From positions 1 through 39,689 of the forward strand of contig NZ_VCKY01000086.1 of NCBI RefSeq assembly GCF_005889735.1: a stretch of DNA of 39,689 nucleotides, written 5' to 3'. This document shows, in pieces, positions 18,268 to 26,388 of this stretch; the stretch's first letter is position 1, and every line of letters begins with the position of its first letter. The position numbers were made by a program, and so were the translations under genes. The notes under the pieces were generated by a model that saw only the letters and a list, made by a program, of their open reading frames with translations, did no database searches and was not told the origin of the DNA. Source of the DNA: Nonomuraea turkmeniaca. GTDB lineage: Bacteria; Actinomycetota; Actinomycetes; Streptosporangiales; Streptosporangiaceae.

Positions 18268-18419
18268 TGCTTCTCCCGCTTGAAGTAGGCGACCAGCTGC
18301 TCGGGCGAGGCGCCCTGCACGATCTGGACCAGCTCCCAGCCGTCGGACCCGAAGTTGTCGAGAATCATCTTCGTGTTGTGGATCAGCACGGGGGCTGTGA
18401 GGTACTCCCATTTCTTCAT
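18264..18419 (-). CDS. DUF4177-like small protein
   Basis: A 51-residue protein. It starts MKKWEYLTAPVL and contains NFGSDGWELVQIV, the compact pattern of DUF4177 proteins (WEY at the start, GWELV in the middle), and ends with YFKREKQ. Its TGA overlaps the GTG of the RidA gene by four bases, so it heads that operon. The same small gene is found directly upstream of RidA in several actinomycetes, as far as I recall. Its role is unknown. It is short enough that automatic annotation easily misses it. Confidence 0.85.
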   Translation of the reverse strand: MKKWEYLTAPVLIHNTKMILDNFGSDGWELVQIVQGASPEQLVAYFKREKQ

Positions 18420-18424
18420 GACGG

Positions 18425-18478
18425 TCACATTAGTGTGAGCAATCTCAAAGGGTGGTCACCGGCTTTCGACAAGTGACC
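18425..18478. promoter_or_regulatory. Two inverted repeats in the divergent DUF4177/ArsA promoter region
   Basis: TCACA-TTAG-TGTGA (18425-18438) and GGTCAC (18454-18459) with GTGACC (18473-18478) are perfect inverted pairs in the 77-base divergent gap. The first recalls Crp-type half-sites but has the reversed order and a shorter spacer. They are possible operators for one or both directions, with no assigned regulator. Confidence 0.4.
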
Positions 18479-18496
18479 GTTCGGTAGCCTCGAAAC

Positions 18497-19498
18497 GTGG
18501 ACTCTCCGGACACGGACTGGGCCGGCGTACGGCTCCACGTCGTCACTGGAAAGGGCGGCACGGGCAAGACGACCGTAGCCGCGGCGCTCGCTCTGGCACT
18601 GGCCTCGGGGGGCCGAAAGGTGCTCCTGGTGGAGGTGGAGGCCAGGCAGGGCATCGCGCAGATCTTCGATCTGCCGCCGCTGCCGTACGAGGAGCGCAGG
18701 ATCGCCGTCGCGCCGTCGGGCGGCGACGTGTACGCGCTGGCCATCGACCCCGAAGAGGCCATGCTCGAGTACATGGAGATGTTCTACGGGATGCGCCGGG
18801 CCGGCCGGGCGCTGACCAAGATGGGCATCGTCGACTTCGCCACCACCGTGGCGCCGGGCTTCCGCGACGTGCTGGTCACCGGCAAGACCACCGAGGCGGT
18901 ACGCAGGCGGGCCAAGAACGGCCGCCGGGTCTACGACGCGGTCGTGCTGGACGCGCCGCCCACCGGCCGCATCACGCGCTTCCTGAACGTCACCAGGGAG
19001 GTCGCCGGCCTGGCCAAGGTGGGGCCGATCAAGAACCACTCGGACCTCGTCAGCGGTGTCGTGAAATCTCCTGAGACGGCGGTGCACTTCGTGACGCTGC
19101 TGGAGGAGATGCCAGTCCAGGAGACGCTCGACGGCATTGCCGAATTGCGTTCGGCCGGGCTGCCCACGGGCGGGATCTTCGTCAACATGGTGCGTGAATC
19201 ACAACTCCCCCAGACCGCTCTTGACACGGCGATCAAGGGCCGCTTCGACGTCGCCGAGCTCGTGCTCGGGCTCAAGGCGGCCGGGCTGGCCGACGGTGCG
19301 GAGGCCACGACGCTGGCCGAGGCGCTCGCCGACGAGGTGACCGAGCACGCCCGCCGCACCGAGCTGGAGAAGGCCGAGCGCGAGTCGCTCGTGGAGGCCG
19401 GGCTGAAGAGGTACGAGCTGCCGCTGCTGGCCGACGGCGTGGACCTGGCAGGACTGTACGAGCTGGCAGAGAGCATCCGCACCCAGGGAGCAGCGTGA
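18497..19498 (+). CDS. ArsA/GET3-like ATPase, first of a pair
   Basis: A 333-residue soluble P-loop ATPase annotated in this family as anion-transporting ATPase. The Walker A variant VVTGKGGTGKTTVAAAL is near residue 17. The switch region VVLDAPPTGRITRFL holds the Asp and TGR of ArsA/GET3 proteins, and EVEARQGIAQIFDL takes the place of the DPA(H/R)-type motif. It matches Rv3679. Its stop overlaps the next gene in GTGA, so the pair is co-translated, probably as a heterodimer. M. tuberculosis Rv3679-Rv3680 (BagA/BagB) are linked to protection from reactive intermediates made during glycerol use. No arsenic genes are nearby, so arsenite export is unlikely. Confidence 0.92.
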   Translation: MDSPDTDWAGVRLHVVTGKGGTGKTTVAAALALALASGGRKVLLVEVEARQGIAQIFDLPPLPYEERRIAVAPSGGDVYALAIDPEEAMLEYMEMFYGMRRAGRALTKMGIVDFATTVAPGFRDVLVTGKTTEAVRRRAKNGRRVYDAVVLDAPPTGRITRFLNVTREVAGLAKVGPIKNHSDLVSGVVKSPETAVHFVTLLEEMPVQETLDGIAELRSAGLPTGGIFVNMVRESQLPQTALDTAIKGRFDVAELVLGLKAAGLADGAEATTLAEALADEVTEHARRTELEKAERESLVEAGLKRYELPLLADGVDLAGLYELAESIRTQGAA

Positions 19499-20622
19499 AG
19501 ACGCCCACGAGGCTGGACATAGACGCGATACTCGACGACCGCGGCACCAGGATCATCGTCTGCTGCGGCGCCGGCGGCGTGGGCAAGACCACGACCGCGG
19601 CGGCGCTGGGGCTGCGCGCGGCCGAGCGCGGCAGGTGCGCGGTCGTGCTGACCGTGGACCCGGCGCGGCGGCTGGCGCAGTCGATGGGGCTCACCGAGCT
19701 GGACAACACCCCGCGGCTGATCAGCTCGCCGGACGGCGACGGCCAGCTGTACGCCATGATGCTCGACATGAAGCGTACGTTCGACGAGATCATCGAGTCG
19801 CACGCCGATCCCGAACGGGCCCGCCAGATCCTGTCGAACCCCTTCTACCAGTCGCTGTCCTCCAGCTTCTCCGGCACACAGGAGTACATGGCCATGGAGA
19901 AGCTGGGCCAGCTGCGCCGCTCGGACGAGTGGGACCTGATCATCGTGGACACGCCGCCGTCCCGCTCGGCGCTCGACTTCCTCGACGCGCCCGAGCGGCT
20001 CGGGCGGTTCCTGGACGGCCGGTTCATCCGGCTGCTGACCGCTCCGGCCAAGGCCGGGGGGCGCAGCGCGTTCCGGCTGCTCAACGCCGGGTTCGGGCTG
20101 ATGGCCGGGGCCATGACCAAACTGCTCGGCGCACAGGTGATCAAGGACCTGCAGACGTTCGTGTCCGCGCTCGACGCCGTGTTCGGCGGGTTCAGGCAGC
20201 GGGCCGAGATGACGTACCGGCTGCTGCAGGCCCCTGGCACGGCCTTCCTCGTGGTGGCCGCGCCGGAACGCGACGCGATGCGCGAGGCGTCCTACTTCGT
20301 CGAACGGCTCGCCGAGGAACGTATGCCACTGGCCGGCCTTGTGGTCAACCGGGTGCACATGTCCCCCGCCGTCGCGCTCTCAGCGGCCCGTAGCGCGGCC
20401 GCGGCCGAGGACCTGGAGTCCCGGGGCGAACATGAGCTGACCGCCGCCGTGCTGCGGCTGCACGCCGGTCGAATGCAGCTCACCGCCCGCGAGAACCGCG
20501 AGCGGGAACACTTCGCCTCGGCCCACCCCACGGTGCCCGTGGCGCAGGTCCGCGCCATGTCCGAGGACGTTCATGATCTGGCCGGGTTGCGGCAGATCGG
20601 GGAGCTGCTGGCGAGCACGTAG
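19495..20622 (+). CDS. ArsA/GET3-like ATPase, second of a pair
   Basis: A 375-residue paralogue of the preceding protein. Walker A is VCCGAGGVGKTTTAAALG near residue 21. VVLTVDPARRLAQSMGL is the canonical DPARR signature, and LIIVDTPPSRSALDFLDAP is the switch with the DTPP motif. A central helical region (LSNPFYQSLSSSFSGTQEYM) resembles the client-binding part of the family. The GTG start overlaps the upstream stop by four bases. It equals Rv3680. A 9-bp hairpin 14 bases after the stop probably ends the operon before the convergent wblA. Confidence 0.92.
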   Translation: MKTPTRLDIDAILDDRGTRIIVCCGAGGVGKTTTAAALGLRAAERGRCAVVLTVDPARRLAQSMGLTELDNTPRLISSPDGDGQLYAMMLDMKRTFDEIIESHADPERARQILSNPFYQSLSSSFSGTQEYMAMEKLGQLRRSDEWDLIIVDTPPSRSALDFLDAPERLGRFLDGRFIRLLTAPAKAGGRSAFRLLNAGFGLMAGAMTKLLGAQVIKDLQTFVSALDAVFGGFRQRAEMTYRLLQAPGTAFLVVAAPERDAMREASYFVERLAEERMPLAGLVVNRVHMSPAVALSAARSAAAAEDLESRGEHELTAAVLRLHAGRMQLTARENREREHFASAHPTVPVAQVRAMSEDVHDLAGLRQIGELLAST

Positions 20623-20635
20623 CAGTCTCATAGAA

Positions 20636-20664
20636 GTACGGCCGACGGACGACGCCGGCCGTAC
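20636..20664. terminator. Bidirectional hairpin between the ArsA pair and wblA
   Basis: GTACGGCCG (20636-20644) pairs perfectly with CGGCCGTAC (20656-20664) around an 11-base loop, in the 61-base gap between convergent stops. There is no long U-run on either strand, so termination may be partial. Confidence 0.55.
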
Positions 20665-20683
20665 ACGGCTCGCCGGGCTTGGA

Positions 20684-20980
20684 TCAGCCCGCGATCAGCT
20701 CATTTGTTCGCTCGTACTCTTCCTTCGCCGACTCGAGCAGCTCACGCCACGAGTCCACGTCCGGCCGCCGTCTCAGCAGCGCACGACGTTCCCGCTCGGT
20801 CATACCGCCCCACACCCCGAACTCGATGCGATTGTCCAGCGCATCGGCGAGGCATTCGGTACGAACCGGGCAACCCCGGCAGATGAGCTTCGCCCTGTTC
20901 TGCGCGGCGCCCTGCACGAACAGGGCATCCGGATCCGCACCTTTACAGGCGGCACGGGAGGTCCAATCCGTGATCCACAT
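20684..20980 (-). CDS. wblA: WhiB-family iron-sulfur regulator WblA (WhiB4 orthologue)
   Basis: A 98-residue WhiB protein. The four cluster cysteines are Cys12, Cys34, Cys37 and Cys43 (CxxC between 34 and 37). The turn motif GVWGGMTERERRALLRRRP is intact. In M. tuberculosis WhiB4 senses oxygen and represses antioxidant functions; in Streptomyces WblA controls the switch from vegetative growth to sporulation and antibiotic production. I prefer the ATG at 20980 (MWITDWTSRAACKG), which matches the WblA N-terminus; an in-frame ATG at 21016 would add 12 residues. It is divergent from ponA2 across about 240 bases. Confidence 0.95.
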   Translation of the reverse strand: MWITDWTSRAACKGADPDALFVQGAAQNRAKLICRGCPVRTECLADALDNRIEFGVWGGMTERERRALLRRRPDVDSWRELLESAKEEYERTNELIAG

Positions 20981-21222
20981 TTTCGACCCCACTCCCCTTA
21001 GGTGGTCAGTCGTCATTTGGGGCCGACGGGCGCGGGCGCCGAGCCTCCGTATTCAGTTGCCGCAGAGGAGAACGTACGCAACTACACGTTCGGGCCGACA
21101 GACCCCAGAGGACCAAATTCTCGCGGGCTTCTTGACCGGGAATGACTAGTCACCCCCGCCAGTCAAGGCGAAATGGGGTCCGGCTACCGAAAAGGTCAGC
21201 CTTTCCACGTACTCTTGGAAGC

Positions 21223-23472
21223 GTGCAAGCGCAGCGCAAAGATCGCTCCAACCCCATCCTGGCTCTCCTGCGTCTGATCATCGCGGGGACCGCCGCCGGG
21301 GTGCTCGCGGCCGCTGTGGCCCTGCCCGCGGTCGGCGGTGCCGGAGTGTCGGCGAAGAGCGCGGTCGAGGCTCTCGACCTCAAGCCCGAAGAGCTCGACG
21401 AACCACCCCTTCCCGAGCTCACGAAGCTGGTCGACGCCAACAACAAGGAGATCGGGCGCTTCTACTACGAGAACCGCCAGGTCGTCTCCCTGGATCAGGT
21501 CGCCCCGATCATGCGGACTGCGCTGATCGCGATCGAGGACTTCCGTTTCTACCAGCACGGGCCGATCGACGTGGAAGGAACGGCCAGAGCGCTCATCAAG
21601 AATCTGACGCAGGGCGGCGTGACGCAGGGCGGCTCGTCGATCACCCAGCAGTACGTCAAACAGGTTCTGGTCAACAAGGCCGAGACGCCGGAGGAGCAGG
21701 CGGCGGCCATCGCCCCGACGGTCTCCCGCAAGCTGGCCGAGCTGCGCTACGCCATGGCCATCGAGAAGAAATACGCCAAGGACCAGATCCTCGAGAAATA
21801 CCTGAACATCGCCTACTTCGGCGCCGGCGCACACGGCATCCAGGCCGCGGCCAAGCGCTTCTTCGACAAGCCCGCGTCCAAGCTCAACCTGGTCGAGGCC
21901 GCCACGCTGGCCGGCGCCGTGCAGAACCCCGCCAGGACCGACCCCAACGTCGGTCCCGAGTCCCGGGAGCGGCTGCTGGAGCGGCGCAACACCGTGCTCG
22001 ACCGCATGCTCCAGCTCCGGATGATCACGCCGCTGGAGGCCGCCGACGCCAGGGCGAAGAAGCTGGGGTACAAGGACATCGAGTTCCCCGGCGGCTGCGA
22101 GGCCAGCAAATTCCCGTACTTCTGCCTCTACGTCCAGTACGAGATCCTCAACAACGAGGAGTTCGGCAAGAACCCGGACGAGCGCAGGAAGCTCCTCCAG
22201 CGGGGCGGTCTGACGATCAAGACCACGATCGACCCCAAGATGCAGGAGGCCGCGGACAAGGCCATCAAGAAGTACGTTTCCCGCAAGGACAAGCCCGTGG
22301 CCTCGCAGGCCATCGTCGTCCCCGGCACCGGCGAGATCAAGGCGATGGCCGCCTCGCGGAAGTTCGGCGGGAGCAAGAAGAAGAACGAGATGAGCTACAA
22401 CGTCGTGGCCGACGCGGCGCACGGTGGCGGCACCGGCTTCCAGCAGGGCTCGACCGCGAAGGTCTACACGCTGGCGGCGGCGCTCGAGGAGGGCATGAAG
22501 TACGGCGACGGCTTCCCCTCCCCCGCGGGCTACAAGGCCGGCGGCTACAGCACGTTCAAGAACTGCAAGGGCCAGAACGTCGGCGACCCGTCGCACACCG
22601 TACGCAACTCCAGCGAGAGCAGCGCCGGCTTCAAGACACTGGAGAGCGGCACCTGGGGCTCGGTCAACACCTTCTTCGTCAAACTGCAGGAGAGGGTGGG
22701 GCTCTGCAGCGTGGTCAAGATGGCCAAGAAGCTCGGGGTCAAGCGGTCCGACGGGAACAAGCTGTCCGAGGTGGAGACGTTCACGCTCGGGGTCAACGAG
22801 GTGGACCCGGTCACGATCGCCAGCTCCTATGCCGTGTTCGCCTCGCGCGGGCAATACTGCAAGCCGCTGGCCATCACCGAGATCAAGGACAGGGACGGCA
22901 AGGCCAAGCAGTACAAACCCAAGTGCTCGCAGGTGCTGGAGGAGGAGGTCGCCGACGCCGTCAACGGCATCCTGTCCGGCGTCTTCACCAAGGGCACGAT
23001 GACCGGGGTCGGGGGCGTCGGGCGGGACGCGGCCGGCAAGACCGGGACCACGGACAACTACATGTCGGCCTGGTTCGCCGGCTACACGCCGAACCTGGCC
23101 TCAGCGGTCAGCCTGGGCGACCCGCGCGGCGCCGCCGGCCACGAGCTGAGGAGCATCACGATCGGCGGGCGGTACTACCCGCAGGTGTTCGGCGCGTCCA
23201 TCTCGGGGCGGATCTGGAAAGAATCCATGATCGCCGCGTTGAAGGGGATCGAGGCGGTCGAGTTCACGCCGGTCGACCGGTCGCGCTTCGGCGGGTGCAC
23301 GGAGCACTGCGCGCCCAAGCCCAAGAAGGAGAAGAAGGACGAGGGGCCGGACGACCCGTTCGACATCTTCGACCCTCCGGACAACGGCGACGGACCGCCG
23401 GACGGGGAAGGGCGGGGCAACGGCGGGCGCGGGCGCGGCGACGCCGGCCCCATCATCGTCCCCGCCGGCTGA
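21223..23472 (+). CDS. ponA2: Bifunctional class A penicillin-binding protein PonA2
   Basis: About 749 residues with one N-terminal transmembrane helix (residues 14-38); it polymerises and cross-links peptidoglycan outside the membrane. The GT51 glycosyltransferase domain has EDFRFYQHG (catalytic Glu near residue 105), then GGSSITQQYVKQ and LNIAYFGAGAHGI. The transpeptidase has SxxK as STAK (Ser about 410), SxN as SVN (about 480) and KTG (about 606, AGKTGTTDN). The tail is acidic then Gly/Arg-rich and has no PASTA domain. The GTG at 21223 is the favoured start; an in-frame ATG at 21142 would add 27 residues. It corresponds to Rv3682 and sits opposite wblA as in Streptomyces. Confidence 0.95.
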   Translation: MQAQRKDRSNPILALLRLIIAGTAAGVLAAAVALPAVGGAGVSAKSAVEALDLKPEELDEPPLPELTKLVDANNKEIGRFYYENRQVVSLDQVAPIMRTALIAIEDFRFYQHGPIDVEGTARALIKNLTQGGVTQGGSSITQQYVKQVLVNKAETPEEQAAAIAPTVSRKLAELRYAMAIEKKYAKDQILEKYLNIAYFGAGAHGIQAAAKRFFDKPASKLNLVEAATLAGAVQNPARTDPNVGPESRERLLERRNTVLDRMLQLRMITPLEAADARAKKLGYKDIEFPGGCEASKFPYFCLYVQYEILNNEEFGKNPDERRKLLQRGGLTIKTTIDPKMQEAADKAIKKYVSRKDKPVASQAIVVPGTGEIKAMAASRKFGGSKKKNEMSYNVVADAAHGGGTGFQQGSTAKVYTLAAALEEGMKYGDGFPSPAGYKAGGYSTFKNCKGQNVGDPSHTVRNSSESSAGFKTLESGTWGSVNTFFVKLQERVGLCSVVKMAKKLGVKRSDGNKLSEVETFTLGVNEVDPVTIASSYAVFASRGQYCKPLAITEIKDRDGKAKQYKPKCSQVLEEEVADAVNGILSGVFTKGTMTGVGGVGRDAAGKTGTTDNYMSAWFAGYTPNLASAVSLGDPRGAAGHELRSITIGGRYYPQVFGASISGRIWKESMIAALKGIEAVEFTPVDRSRFGGCTEHCAPKPKKEKKDEGPDDPFDIFDPPDNGDGPPDGEGRGNGGRGRGDAGPIIVPAG

Positions 23473-23579
23473 TCCGTCACCCGGCTCCGGCCCGCGGGAT
23501 CCACCGCGGGCCCCCGCGGCCCTGCCGCGGTCTCCGCGGCCCTGCCGCCGTCCCTGCAGACCTGCTCGCCGTCCCTGCG

Positions 23580-23680
23580 ACCTGTCGACCGTCCCTGCTA
23601 GACCGTCGCCGTCCGCTGCGGCCTGTCGCCGTCCGCTGCGGCCTGTCGCCGTCCTATGGGGCCTGTCGCCGCCTCTGTGG
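23580..23680. repeat. 20-bp tandem repeat downstream of ponA2
   Basis: Five imperfect 20-base units lie head to tail (23581, 23601, 23621, 23641, 23661). The best pair is GCCTGTCGCCGTCCGCTGCG. They lie in the 361-base convergent gap 23473-23833 between ponA2 and the YqeY gene, which holds only repeats. Confidence 0.85.
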
Positions 23681-23709
23681 CCTCTGGTGGCGGCCCGAGC
23701 GGGCCCGCC

Positions 23710-23805
23710 GGTACAGCGGGCGGTACAGGGGGCGGTACAGCGGGCGGTACAGCGGGCGGTACAGCGGGCGGTACAGCGGGCGGAACGGCGGGCGGTACAG
23801 CGGCG
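23710..23805. repeat. 12-bp tandem repeat, eight units
   Basis: GGTACAGCGGGC repeats with an exact 12-base period, with GGTACA at 23710, 23722, 23734, 23746, 23758, 23770 and 23794. The unit at 23782 is altered to GGAACG. A 12-base period keeps the frame open on both strands, which creates spurious Gly/Thr/Ala-rich reading frames. It is a minisatellite prone to length variation, close to the YqeY stop. Confidence 0.95.
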
Positions 23806-23833
23806 GTCAGCCGCCGGGCGGGGCCGTCAGGGT

Positions 23834-24292
23834 TCAGCCGGCGGCCAGGCGGGCGCGGACGGCGGCGGCCACCCTGCCCCCCTCGGCCCTCCCCGCGACC
23901 TTCGGATTGACCACCTTCATGACCTGCCCCATGGCCTGCGGCCCGGAGGCTCCGACCTCGGCGATGGCGGCGTCGACGAGCTCGGCCAGCTCCTCATCGG
24001 ACAGCTGCGCCGGCAGGTACTCCTCCAGCACCGCCTGCTCGTCCAGCTCCGCCTGGGCCTGCTCGGCGCGCCCGGCGTTGCCGAACGCCTCCGCCGCCTC
24101 GCGCCGCTTCTTGGCCTCCTTGGTCAGCACCTTGATGATCTCGTCGTCGCTCAGCTCCCTGGCCTGCTTGCCGGCGACCTCCTCGACGTTCACCGCGGCC
24201 AGTGCCATGCGAATCGTCCGGAGACGTACCTCGTCCCGGGCCTTCAGCGAGGCCGTCAGATCGGCCTTCAGCTTGTCTTTCAATGCGCTCAT
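23834..24292 (-). CDS. YqeY/GatB C-terminal-domain protein
   Basis: A 152-residue protein matching the GatB/YqeY family along its full length. MSALKDKLKADLTASLKARD opens it. ELSDDEIIKVLTKEAKKRREA and AVLEEYLPAQLSDEELAELV form the central helices. MGQVMKVVNPKVAGRAEGGR is the typical C-terminal QA motif shared with the GatB tail that contacts tRNA. Its role in bacteria is unclear, with tRNA binding suspected from the GatB similarity. An upstream ATG at 24301 would add three residues. It ends beside the 12-bp repeat array. Confidence 0.9.
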   Translation of the reverse strand: MSALKDKLKADLTASLKARDEVRLRTIRMALAAVNVEEVAGKQARELSDDEIIKVLTKEAKKRREAAEAFGNAGRAEQAQAELDEQAVLEEYLPAQLSDEELAELVDAAIAEVGASGPQAMGQVMKVVNPKVAGRAEGGRVAAAVRARLAAG

Positions 24293-24351
24293 GCGGTCCA
24301 TCTTGCCGCCTGCGCGGACACCTCGCGCCGGATGTCAGGCATCATGAGTAG

Positions 24352-25245
24352 GTGAGGAAAGCCGTCGCAGTACCTCTGTCCATGCTCGGTCTCGGCCTGG
24401 CCGGGCTGGGTTACGCCTCCGTGGTGGAGCGCAACTGGTTCCGGCTGCGCCGCTTCGACGTGCCCGTGCTGGAGCGCGGCCAGCGTCCGGTGCGCATCCT
24501 CCACCTGTCGGACCTGCATCTGACGCCGCGCCGTACGATGCTCATCAACTGGGTCCGCTCGCTGGGTGCGCTCAAGCCGGACCTGGTGGTCAACACCGGC
24601 GACTCGATCGCGCACCCGGACGCCGTACCGTCGCTCCTGCATGCCCTGGAGCCCCTGCTGTCCCGCCCGGGCCTGTTCGTCTACGGCTCCAACGACCTGT
24701 ACGCCCCGCAGCCGAAAAATCCGACCCGCTACCTGTGGCGCACCTCCAGGAACGAACGCCGCCAGCACGTGCCCAACCTCCCGTGGGAGGAGCTGGGGGC
24801 CGGCCTGGCGGCCGAGGGCTGGCTCGACATGAACAACACCACGGCCCGCATCAAGGTGGCCGACCTCGACGTGGCAGTGGCCGGCATCCACGACTCCCAC
24901 ATCTCCCGTGACCGCTACGACCTGGTGGCCGGCCCCGCCCCGGCGGACGCCGACCTCCGCCTGGGCGTCATGCACTCACCGGAGCCCCGCAACATGAGCC
25001 TCTTCGCCGCCGACGGCTACCAGCTCCTGCTGGCCGGCCACACGCACGGCGGCCAGCTCTGCATCCCGTTCTACGGCGCCCTGGTGACCAACTGCGGCAT
25101 CGACCGAGCCAGGGTGAAGGGCTTGAACCGCCACGACAGCGCGTGGCTCCACGTGTCCGCCGGCCTCGGCACCTCACCGTACGCACCTGCCCGCTTCGCC
25201 TGCTTCCCGGAGGCCTCCCTCCTCACCCTCGTGCCCCGCCGATAA
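24352..25245 (+). CDS. Metallophosphoesterase
   Basis: A 297-residue calcineurin-like phosphoesterase. Metal-binding blocks appear in order: LHLSDLHLTP (DxH), VVNTGDSIAHP (GD), VYGSNDLYAP (GNxD/E variant GSND), GIHDSH and LAGHTHGGQLCIP (GHTHGG). The N-terminus carries a hydrophobic signal-anchor-like stretch (VPLSMLGLGLAGLGYASVV), so it may act at the membrane. It matches Rv3683, at the same place after ponA2. The GTG at 24352 sits just after GAGTAG. The natural phosphoester is unknown. Confidence 0.9.
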   Translation: MRKAVAVPLSMLGLGLAGLGYASVVERNWFRLRRFDVPVLERGQRPVRILHLSDLHLTPRRTMLINWVRSLGALKPDLVVNTGDSIAHPDAVPSLLHALEPLLSRPGLFVYGSNDLYAPQPKNPTRYLWRTSRNERRQHVPNLPWEELGAGLAAEGWLDMNNTTARIKVADLDVAVAGIHDSHISRDRYDLVAGPAPADADLRLGVMHSPEPRNMSLFAADGYQLLLAGHTHGGQLCIPFYGALVTNCGIDRARVKGLNRHDSAWLHVSAGLGTSPYAPARFACFPEASLLTLVPRR

Positions 25246-25250
25246 AGGCG

Positions 25251-25280
25251 GTCACAAGCACCTTGAGAGTCCGCTAGACT
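25251..25280 (+). promoter_or_regulatory. Candidate tRNA-Pro promoter
   Basis: GTCACA (25251-25256) and TAGACT (25275-25280) are 18 bases apart. The -10 element fits TANNNT and lies 30 bases before the tRNA. It sits in the 65-base gap after the phosphoesterase gene. Confidence 0.5.
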
Positions 25281-25310
25281 TTTCCAAGCACGCGCAAGAC
25301 CGGCGTGCGC

Positions 25311-25384
25311 CGGGGTGTAGCGCAGCTTGGCAGCGCGCTTCGTTCGGGACGAAGAGGTCGTGGGTTCAAATCCCGCCACCCCGA
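25311..25384 (+). tRNA. tRNA-Pro, anticodon CGG
   Basis: A complete cloverleaf of 74 nt. Acceptor CGGGGTG pairs with CACCCCG; the D-stem is GCGC/GCGC; the anticodon stem CTTCG/CGAAG encloses TTCGGGA (anticodon CGG). The T-arm GTGGG-TTCAAAT-CCCGC follows, and the discriminator is A. CCA is not encoded. It marks the end of the conserved synteny block and the start of the mobile-element-like region, so its 3' end is a natural candidate attachment site. Confidence 0.95.
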
Positions 25385-25462
25385 CAGTATTGCCGCAGGT
25401 AGAAGGCCGCTTCCGAAGATCGGAAGCGGCCTCTCTTGTCCCCTGAGTAACTAACTGCGTGA

Positions 25463-26095
25463 CTATGAGCAGCCAGAGCGCTTGTCTGGCTCAGAGACCT
25501 CAGACCCCTGACGCTGTGGTGGATCACTCGCGTGGAACGGCTTCATGCCAAGCTCGGACCGAAGACAATCAACAACCACGTCGCTTTGATCCATGATCCA
25601 TTGCCGGTGGATGGCCGGGGGTCCCTCGCCTCGCACGTGAGCCTCCAACGTCGTGAGAGCCCCACGGCAGATGAGAACGAAGTCCGCACACGCCTCATCC
25701 ACCGCCTCGGATCCGATTAGGCCGATCTCGGACCAGAGCTTCATGGCTTCCGTTTCCAGTTCCCTCAACCGAGACAGCGTCTCTGGGGAGATGTCCTTCT
25801 TCGGCTCATAGTCATAAGACGCCTGGCGGAGAAGACGTACCCAGTCGCGAACGACAGCAACAAAGCCGCTATAGAGACGAAGACGCTCGTTGCGCCAGTG
25901 GACGGCAGCCTCGCTCTCTCGTGATTGGCACTCTCTCTGCTGTTCGCGCTCCCAGCGCAGATCCTCACGGGCCAACTCGCGCCGCCAGCGGCGATCTTCC
26001 CGCCATGCGCTCACGAACTGACCTGCAATCACCCCGATGATCCCGAGGACAGCAACCACAACAGGTACCCAGATAGAAACCTGACCCGACGCCAC
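25463..26095 (-). CDS. Hypothetical membrane-anchored coiled-coil protein
   Basis: A 210-residue protein with one N-terminal transmembrane helix (WVPVVVAVLGIIGVIAGQFV, about residues 9-28). It is followed by a highly charged stretch rich in Arg/Glu (REDRRWRRELAREDLRWERE) that should form a coiled coil. The rest is helical with no motif I recognise. It has no clear Shine-Dalgarno sequence before the GTG at 26095. Base composition is lower in GC than the chromosome core, which suggests it belongs to the accessory region. The same layout is common among hypothetical genes near AICE-type integrases. Confidence 0.65.
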   Translation of the reverse strand: MASGQVSIWVPVVVAVLGIIGVIAGQFVSAWREDRRWRRELAREDLRWEREQQRECQSRESEAAVHWRNERLRLYSGFVAVVRDWVRLLRQASYDYEPKKDISPETLSRLRELETEAMKLWSEIGLIGSEAVDEACADFVLICRGALTTLEAHVRGEGPPAIHRQWIMDQSDVVVDCLRSELGMKPFHASDPPQRQGSEVSEPDKRSGCS

Positions 26096-26178
26096 ACATG
26101 GAGCGTATTGTGGCGTCCGATGGCGCCCACACGAATCACCTAAATAGCCCCTGATCGTGATCCCTAGCTGGGGAAAGT

Positions 26179-26204
26179 CTCGGTTCGAGTCCGAGGCTCC
26201 CGCA
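26179..26204 (+). other. Isolated tRNA T-arm and acceptor-like remnant
   Basis: CTCGG-TTCGAGT-CCGAG is a perfect 5-bp T-stem with a canonical 7-base T-loop, followed by GCTCCCGCA, which resembles a tRNA 3' acceptor strand. No 5' half is found upstream. It lies about 230 bases beyond the integrase stop, where an attachment core (tRNA 3' end) would be expected. Confidence 0.4.
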
Positions 26205-26271
26205 GGTGGGGGCCGTGGCTGCTACCTGTCTCCTGTTGGCTCCGGAACTCCGTGATCTCTGGAAGAGGGGT

Positions 26272-26370
26272 ATGCAGATGGTCTTTAAGTTCTTGAAGTG
26301 CAAGGTGTCCGCATCTCTTCGAGTCTTCCTGGCGGTTGCTGATGTAATCGGCAGCACGTTCCCTGCCTAG
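26272..26370 (+). CDS. Possible 32-residue peptide
   Basis: An ATG preceded by GGAAGAGGGG opens a 33-codon frame encoding a basic, hydrophobic peptide (MQMVFKFLKCKVSASLRVFL then AVADVIGSTFPA). The frame stops inside the right arm of the 13-bp inverted repeat. The good ribosome binding site and the unusual AT-leaning codons are the only support. Unrecognised. Confidence 0.3.
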   Translation: MQMVFKFLKCKVSASLRVFLAVADVIGSTFPA

Positions 26371-26388
26371 GGATCACGACCAACGATC

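Larger units (their letters stand above)
26156..26378. repeat. 13-bp inverted repeat flanking a short ORF
   Basis: TCGTGATCCCTAG (26155-26167) and CTAGGGATCACGA (26367-26379) are perfect inverted copies about 200 bases apart. The second copy carries the stop codon of the short ORF between them. They could be recombinase arm sites near the integrase end of the element or the ends of a small insertion. Confidence 0.6.

Noticed and set aside
21196..22854. 552-codon minus-strand frame
   Set aside because: Antisense to ponA2, with a low-complexity Leu/Val/Arg composition.
23710..23805. Regular 12-bp repeat considered as a CRISPR array
   Set aside because: Units are contiguous with no spacers and no cas genes nearby.
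23656..23910. Plus-strand Gly/Thr/Ala-repeat frame
   Set aside because: Produced by the 12-bp repeat and antisense to YqeY; no family or start signal.
26136..26357. 73-codon minus-strand frame
   Set aside because: No ribosome binding site or recognisable features; it overlaps the inverted repeats and the T-arm remnant.
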